Program-made: the position numbers and the translations under genes
Part shown: one piece after another, positions 57,953-64,000 of the stretch
Position numbering within the stretch: the first letter of the stretch is position 1
Layout: the number at the start of each line of letters is the position of its first letter
The notes under the pieces: model-generated
Told to the model about the DNA's origin: nothing
Databases searched by the model: none
What the model saw: the letters and a program-made list of their open reading frames with translations, nothing else
Assembly (NCBI GenBank): GCA_017893485.1
Contig: CM030358.1
Coordinates: 249,303,073-249,367,072, forward strand
Direction: 5' to 3'
DNA length: 64,000 nt
From: Hemerocallis citrina
Taxonomy: Eukaryota > Streptophyta > Magnoliopsida > Asparagales > Asphodelaceae

Positions 57953-60900
57953 TGTAGTACTCCGTATTTTTGAATATTATTTTTAATGATTTATAAATGA
58001 ATTAAAGTGATTTTTGGAGATTTAATAAATATTTTCTGAAGATTTATCTTTTACACGTGCAAAATACGTGCAAATATTTTCTTGAGAAGTTCAAAGGCCA
58101 AAATTATTTATGGAAAATCATTATTTATTATTTGGGATTTATTTGTAATTTTTCTAGAATTTTTCTGATATTAATTGGGTCTATTTGCAAATATTACGAA
58201 AAAGAATGATTTTTTTTGCAAAATTATCAATTTGAGGAATGAAAGTGCAAAACTATTTTCTGGACTTTTCAAACAGTGCCGGCTGGAAATAAGGTGTTTA
58301 TTTTGTTTTTAAATCTCAATTTAATTGGTTTTATCAAGTTTCCTAGTATAGGAATCTATTTATGTAAAGTTATATTTTCAAGGAGTTATTTTGCAAATGT
58401 GTTTAAAAATCCTAAATCTTCTATTCTGACTTATTTAAAAGAAGTGGAGTGCAGCCGTCTTTCCCGCACAACACAAAGGTTTTATTATTTCTTGGAGATT
58501 TAAGGAGGGGATCTCGGATTTCGCAAAAGAAGGGGTTTTGCTTATTCCCGATTAATTCGGTTGGATTTCTTCATTTGAGGTGAGTGACTTGTTTTGTTTT
58601 TCTATTGTTTTGTGTATGTTGTGTGCGAGAGATATAATTGTTTTGTTTGTTCTTGAATATTGTATGTGGTATTTCATCTACTAGAAAGCATGTTAGAGTT
58701 TGAGTATGATTATGTACTTGATGAATTGGATGGATGGATGAAAAATTGGATCTTGTGAAACCCTGGTTGTTTATGAATAAAATTGTATGTGGGTAATTCG
58801 AGATTGATGAATGACCTATGGGAGATCATGGGCAGGCTATTCATTTTGGACTATTGTTGGATTGATTGAATATGGTGGATTTTATGCGTAAACCTAATAA
58901 AAATGAGACTTTTATTACTTTTGAGTATTGGTTGAATACAAATTTGGTATGGTGATGCTATCAATTGATTATGGTTGCGAGTTGTAATGGTAATTCCGTT
59001 TTGAGAAATTTGAAGAAAAGTTATGAATCAAGAGATCATGTCTTGAGAATCGAAATTGGAAATTTAGTTGAATTTGAAGAAATATATCCAAATTGGAGAT
59101 TTTCTTTTGAGACTTTGGTATTGATATGGTTTGGATCTGAATATGAAGCTATTTCAACGAACAATTAATTTTTAAGAAAATCTATTTTGATTATATGCAC
59201 AATTCATGTTTGATTGAAAGAAATTAATAAATCGCTATTTTTTATAAATTCAAGTAGTTTTGATTTAGTTTTTATGGACTATTACATATCCTACAAGTTG
59301 TATTTGATCAAATAAGAAATATGTTTTTTGTAGAAATCGTTTTCATAAAGTAAAATTATGAATTGGTTCAAATATGCACAGCCAAAATCTACAGTCTGCA
59401 GGTCGACAGTCGATTTGTGTGACTTTACAGTCGACCGTCGCGACCCGGCTGCTATGATTTCTAATTTTTCTTAAAATTTCATTCTAGACAGTCGACTGAT
59501 GACCTTTTACAGTCGACTGCTATACTTAGAATTTTTTCTTAAAGATTATTGGATTTATCGCTCTGAACAGTCGACCTATGACCTTTTTGAGTCGACTTAT
59601 AATACTTAGAATTATTTCCTCAAAGCTATTGGATTTTCTCGCTGGACAGTCGACCGATGGCTTTTGTAGTCGACCGATACTGATATATTTATACATATTT
59701 TAATGTTCTTTTAAATGATTTATTCTCTAAATGTTTTTAATCTATAACTTACTATTCTATACTTTATCTTCTACTGAACATATGTTTTCAAGTGGTTTAA
59801 TTGAGCAATTTATGTTGGAAGATTGGTTTGGATATTTGGGTGTGAGTCTAGAGAGTGTGTGTGACCCTAGTATACCGACAGTTGAGATATTTATGTTTGG
59901 GCCTGTTGAGACATTTTAGTTGATCAGTTGTTGAGTTAAGTCCGGTATGGTATACCAACTCTAGGAGATTCGTAAAGTAATCAAATAACCTAAAAGATAA
60001 AGACCGACACTAGTGGTGATATGATGAACGAGAACATGGGTTATGGACCTCAGTATGGCTTGCGGTGTGAGATAATCCCCAGAATTATCTAGGTGTGAGT
60101 GAAATAGTTTTCGGAATTACCTGTGGTGTGGGATTGATCTCCGGAATTATCGGAGTTGGGGCGACGCACATGTGGTATTCGTGTGATGAGTTTCCATTGC
60201 TTGCGGTGTGAGATAATCCCCGGAATTATCCAGGTGTGAGTGAAAATAGTCTTTGGAATTACCTGTGGTGTGGGATTGATCTCCGGAATTATTGAGGCTT
60301 GGGTTAATACTCACAGTTTATCTTTATCTCGTAGTATTCATCTTAGTAGGATTAGTTACATAGTGGGGGGGATTAAACCCTATAATGTGGAGACGTTAAG
60401 GGCTTGCACCGGACCTATGTAGAGTGGGATGCATAGACTCCGACAAGTACGCATTAGAGAGTCAGCATATAAAATTGTGTTTTCTTGACTTGGTTTCATG
60501 CTTGTGTTTTCCTGTTTTCTACACTTGACACTTAATCTAGTTTCACTTGATATTTTCATGTTCACTTGCTATATCATATTTTATGTATTCTTGTTTATTA
60601 CATGTCGTTTATGATTCTATGCTTTACTTATATTGTTTGTTTTTATGTCAATCACACCTTTATGGCTGACCCCATTAGTTTTGGGGGTTTGGGTTATCTC
60701 TAGCCTCATATTTTACAGGTGATTACTTGTAGCTTGGGATTTGGATGCATGAGTTAAAGTGGTGTAATGGGTTATGTATTGTTGTAAAAGAAATTGTTGT
60801 ATGAAAGAAATTTATAATTCAAGGTGTATTGTATTCCGCTGTGCTATGTAAAGATTAATGTAATGAAAGTTGAAAAATTTTATTGGTATTTGGTTGTGTT

Positions 60901-60979
60901 TAATATTACATTTGAAGTTGATGCTGGGAATTGTGCCACGTATTTCTAAGATATCATATTGGAAATTCGGGGCGCTACA
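57953..60979 (+). repeat. Tekay 3' LTR
   Basis: 3027 bp, TGTAGTACTCCG to GGGGCGCTACA. It has an extra stretch of about 33 bp near 58900 relative to the 5' LTR. It repeats the four paired boxes at 59407/59428, 59489/59510, 59568/59589 and 59647/59667. Confidence 0.92.
59407..59676 (+). repeat. Four paired boxes in the Tekay 3' LTR
   Basis: Spacings within pairs are 21, 21, 21 and 20 bp, identical to the 5' LTR although the LTRs have diverged. The first box has decayed to CAGTCGATTT. Confidence 0.9.
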
Positions 60980-60984
60980 TAACA

Positions 60985-61690
60985 TGAGTTAAATTACAAA
61001 AAATTTTTATTACGAATCCTATAAAAATAAAAGTTATTTCTGTCAAGCTATAAAATCCAGGTCGTTGTGGCGATGACGGTATATCATGCTTCCCTCATTT
61101 TGTTTCTCTCGATAGCGAATCGAGAATCAATCCATAGGTCCTTATACGTTTGCGGATAGTTAGTAGTATTGAGGGCTCTCCGGACTACCACAATCACAGC
61201 TTTGTTCCTATGACAATCTAAGAAGGTATGGTTCCTCCTCTCCGTGTGTATAATACAAAAACCACAGTCGGATGCTAAGTTCCTTTTAGCAAGTTTTTCC
61301 GCTTCAGGATTGCATCATTAAGTACTAATCATACAAAGACTCGAACTTTTAATGGTGCCTTGAAATTTTAAAGGACTGTAGACCATTTTGGGATACACCC
61401 TTTGAAGTTGATGTGATTGTAGAGAGATTGTACGGAGAATGGATCATTCTTTTCTAGTTCCCAGACTCTTCGGTCAGGGTCTTAAGAGCAACTAACCACA
61501 GACTGTGCAATATATGTCTGCAAGAGGACAAGTTTCTCCGAAGAGCAACGATAATCATGACGGGAAAGGAGGTCTCCATGAACCTCTTTTCCAGCTCTTG
61601 GCTACCGTGACGTGGGGGTGAGAAGTATGATGCGTATAGTTCGGAGAACAACTCCTTAAGTGAGTGCGCTCCGTACGATTTGTCCTACCA
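60985..61690 (-). pseudogene. LINE copy 3, ORF2 C-terminal fragment
   Basis: Minus-strand segments read FSVQSLYNHINFKGCIPKWS, then NFKAPLKVRVFV, then the zinc-binding domain LASDCGFCIIHTERRNHTF and LDC, ending near 61080 with RFAIERNKMREA. This is the end of ORF2 of an L1 LINE of a different subfamily from copies 1 and 2. At least two Trp codons read TAG. It was cut by the Tekay insertion (target TAACA); its 3' part probably continues at 39998-39964 and 38800-38463. Confidence 0.7.
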
Positions 61691-62286
61691 GAACTTGGTA
61701 ATAGAGTCATTGCCTATATCCGTATCCGACTTGTAAAATTTTTGATGGATCCAATTTTTTTTGGGTTTGCTGTTTGTATCCAATCTGAATTTTTACAAGC
61801 TGAATTTTTAAAATCTGAATTCGCATTATATTCATATTTAGATCCAGATCGAATCAGATAAATTCGTATAAGAGAGCACCCTTGTATAATGAGCATGTCT
61901 GAGCGTAATAGAATGCATTAAAACAAGAGAAGTCTAATTAGGGTGTAGATCTCAGTTTAATTAAGATGAGAAGACAAATTTTGAAATCTGGGGTTTGACT
62001 AAGGTTGTGGGACATGGAGGTCAATGTTATTGCCATTGTAATAAGAATCTTTTGACTTTGCTGATCATTTTCTTAAATTTTATTGCCTCTTCTTTCCTGT
62101 TTTTTACAGTATCTTTTACCAATCACGTTTGTAAGAATCTTTTGACTTGTTGATCAATCTTTGTTCTCTTTTTCTTTCTTTTGTTTAGTCTGTTTTTGCC
62201 CCAGTGTTCTTGATTTCATAATCTTGTTTCTACGGTCATGTCTATTCTTACTCCAATCCTTGTCCCTAGCAAACAGCAATGAACAA
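61691..62286. other. AT-rich intergenic DNA
   Basis: No gene is seen. A block of GAATTTTT/AAATCTGAATT-type short repeats lies at 61740-61870, and AAGAATCTTTTGACTT is duplicated at 62043 and 62133. Confidence 0.5.
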
Positions 62287-62289
62287 TAA

Positions 62290-62659
62290 CAGCATCTGCA
62301 GTCATCTTGAGTTAATTTTTGGGTATTTGACAAATAAAAATGAGAAAAATGAGTTCGTGTTCTAGTCGTCAAAAGCCAAAATTTGGCTTTGAGAATTTTT
62401 TTAAAAAAATTATATATATATAGTGCTCACTCCAATCCTTGTCCCTATCCATTGAAGTGTTACAAAATTGTATGGCTGAAAATCATCGTTTTTATAGTCA
62501 CATGATGGATGGGTAAATGAATTTCAAATGATTTGATTTTACATATTTAGACTAATTTAGTTGTGTAGATCAATGTGAACGGTTCGGATTTTCGATATGA
62601 ACGCCCGAAGGCCTAGTGTTCACGCGGTGAGCACTAGAGTAGTGCTCAACCGAAGCTTT

Positions 62660-62703
<44 letters not shown>

Positions 62704-63186
62704 GCATTGAAGTAAGGGACAAAAGGTAAGATTTTTTTTTTTTTTTTAAATGGTGAGTGCAGTGAGGGACAAAAGGACAAAAAAAATAATTAAAAAAAAA
62801 CAAAATTTTGACAAATGGAGGGACGGCAGATGAACTACCATCCCAACCATTTGTCTTATTCAAATTGTGAAGGGACGGTAAATTGTCTACCGTCCTTCAT
62901 TTTTTTTTTTTTTTGAAATTTAATTCATCGGACGGGGAATAATCCCTCATCTGATGAGTGCGCATGGAAAAAAAACTCTCCGAAGGAAAATCATCTTCCG
63001 TCCGATCTGTCCGACGAAAAATCATCTTCCATCAGCTATATTTTGACAATTGCCATTTCAACTGCCAAATATAGCCGGCTACTGTAGCGTCGCAACCCAA
63101 ATTTTGGGTATTTGGCCTACGACTATAGCGCCTTCTTTGCCAAAATTTGCAAAATTTGGCAAATTGGCCAACGACTACAGATGCTC
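62290..63186. mobile_element. Harbinger-like MITE A, 897 bp
   Basis: TAA flanks both ends (62287-62289 and 63187-63189). The left end CAGCATCTGCAGTCATCTTG and the right end (reverse complement GAGCATCTGTAGTCGTTGGC) are terminal inverted repeats. No transposase is present. The inside contains (TA)n at about 62662-62700, poly-T and poly-A runs and several GGACGG/CCGTCC inverted motifs. The TAA duplication fits the PIF/Harbinger superfamily. Confidence 0.65.
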
Positions 63187-63189
63187 TAA

Positions 63190-63806
63190 GAGCATGTAGT
63201 CGTCTTGAGTCAAATTTTGGATATTTGGCATACGGAAATAGCAAAATTGGTTTTGCGCTGCAGTCGTCGATAGTAAAAAAATGGGTATTCCAAATTTTCA
63301 AAATCTGAGACGAAAGACAAAATTCCGTTTGAAGTAAAATAAAAATAAAAAATAAAAAATAAAAAAATTAATGAAATTTTGGATCGGACGGGAATTCTTT
63401 TCCCGTCCATCCAAATTTATAAAAAAAAAATTAAAAAATAAAGAGACAGCAAATCCTTTTCTGTCCTAGAAATGTGGTGACTTTTTTTTTAAAATCGGAC
63501 GGGAAATTTTTTCCCGTCCATCGACTTAATTAAAATGAATTGTGTTGGGACGGAATACTAATTTTCGTCCGATATTTTTCATAACGATAAAAAACTCTCA
63601 GACGAAATTTTTTTCTTCATCCGATGCAACAGATGATAATACATCTTCCAATTGCTATATTTCTCAAAATCCAAAATCTTCTGCCATATTTGGCAGCCTC
63701 CTGTTCACCAAGAACCTAAATTTTGGGTTTTTGGTCAACGACTGCAGTGTTTTGTTTCTCATTTTTGAAAAAAAATGGGAAAAATAGCCAATGACTACAT
63801 ATGCTC
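63190..63806. mobile_element. Harbinger-like MITE B, 617 bp
   Basis: The left end GAGCATGTAGTCGTCTTGAG matches the reverse complement of the right end (GAGCATATGTAGTCATTGGC). The left target TAA is shared with MITE A; the right flank is TAG. The inside holds repeated hairpins of the form GGACGGGAA..TTCCCGTCC. It belongs to the same family as MITE A. Confidence 0.65.
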
Positions 63807-64000
63807 TAGCACGTCACACCCTGCAAAACCAGAATTGTTTTTCAAAATGGCCCACTTTTTAAAAATATTTACCAAATTGACCCACTATCAAACTATTTAT
63901 CAAATTGACTTACTCGTTATCTAAGATAGAGAGTCTAGTTCAACTTACCTCGCTATCTCGGATAGCGAGTGTAGGTCTACATATTTCAGGTAGAAATTAT
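63807..64000. other. AT-rich sequence with two tandem hairpins
   Basis: CTCGTTATC/GATAGAGAG at 63913-63933 and CTCGCTATC/GATAGCGAG at 63949-63969 are stem-loops of the same design 36 bp apart. The second is perfect. They probably belong to an element running off the window. Confidence 0.55.

Overview
This is a plant nuclear window, almost certainly from a flowering plant. The evidence is plant-specific LTR retrotransposon lineages (Tat, Athila and Tekay chromovirus), plant L1-type LINEs, a Helitron carrying plant exons, Harbinger-like and hAT-like DNA elements, and one intron-containing tau-class glutathione S-transferase gene. The lineage within flowering plants cannot be resolved from the sequence alone. 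I see no bacterial, organellar, rRNA, tRNA or CRISPR features. By my reading, well over three quarters of the window is transposable-element DNA, and the GST gene is the only intact host gene. Layout, left: 1-957 is AT-rich, with a possible leftward promoter and repeated ACGTGCA boxes. A decayed Tat-lineage Ty3/gypsy element follows (about 953-10735), with gag, protease, RT, two RNase H domains, integrase, a 115-bp tandem repeat, a large antisense ORF (putative gypsy-type transposon domain plus coiled coil) and about 17 copies of a 64-bp tandem repeat. An LTR-like segment lies at 11280-11887 and a miniature LTR element (TRIM) at 12325-13080. Two related, reverse-oriented L1 LINEs follow (about 13081-18857 and 19457-25321). 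The second has a perfect 15-bp target duplication and sits just upstream of the GST gene (25588-26633). Layout, right: beyond GST are a decayed Harbinger-like element with a 22-base poly-C tract, a fold-back MITE (28933-29091) and a 9.1-kb Helitron (29219-38357) with a textbook 3' hairpin. The Helitron carries exon fragments of at least four unrelated host genes: a BTB/POZ protein, a Met/Gln/Ala-rich protein, elongation factor 2 and a membrane-anchor protein. A third LINE has been split by a GGGTCC-rich hAT-like element (38801-39963) and by a Tekay chromovirus (39999-60979). The RT gene of that chromovirus was later split by a young, intact Athila element (45024-55102) flanked by AGAAG duplications. 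Two Harbinger-like MITEs sit back to back at the right edge. Most notable signal: the palindrome CAGTCGACTG, expected about once per million bases, occurs about 24 times exactly and many more times in degenerate form. It lies in the LTRs of three unrelated retroelements (TRIM, Athila, Tekay) and inside the Athila gag-pol ORF, nearly always as tandem pairs spaced 19-22 bp start to start (two helical turns). In the ORF it appears in two different reading frames, which argues for a function at DNA level, such as binding of a shared protein. I know of no described system that explains it.
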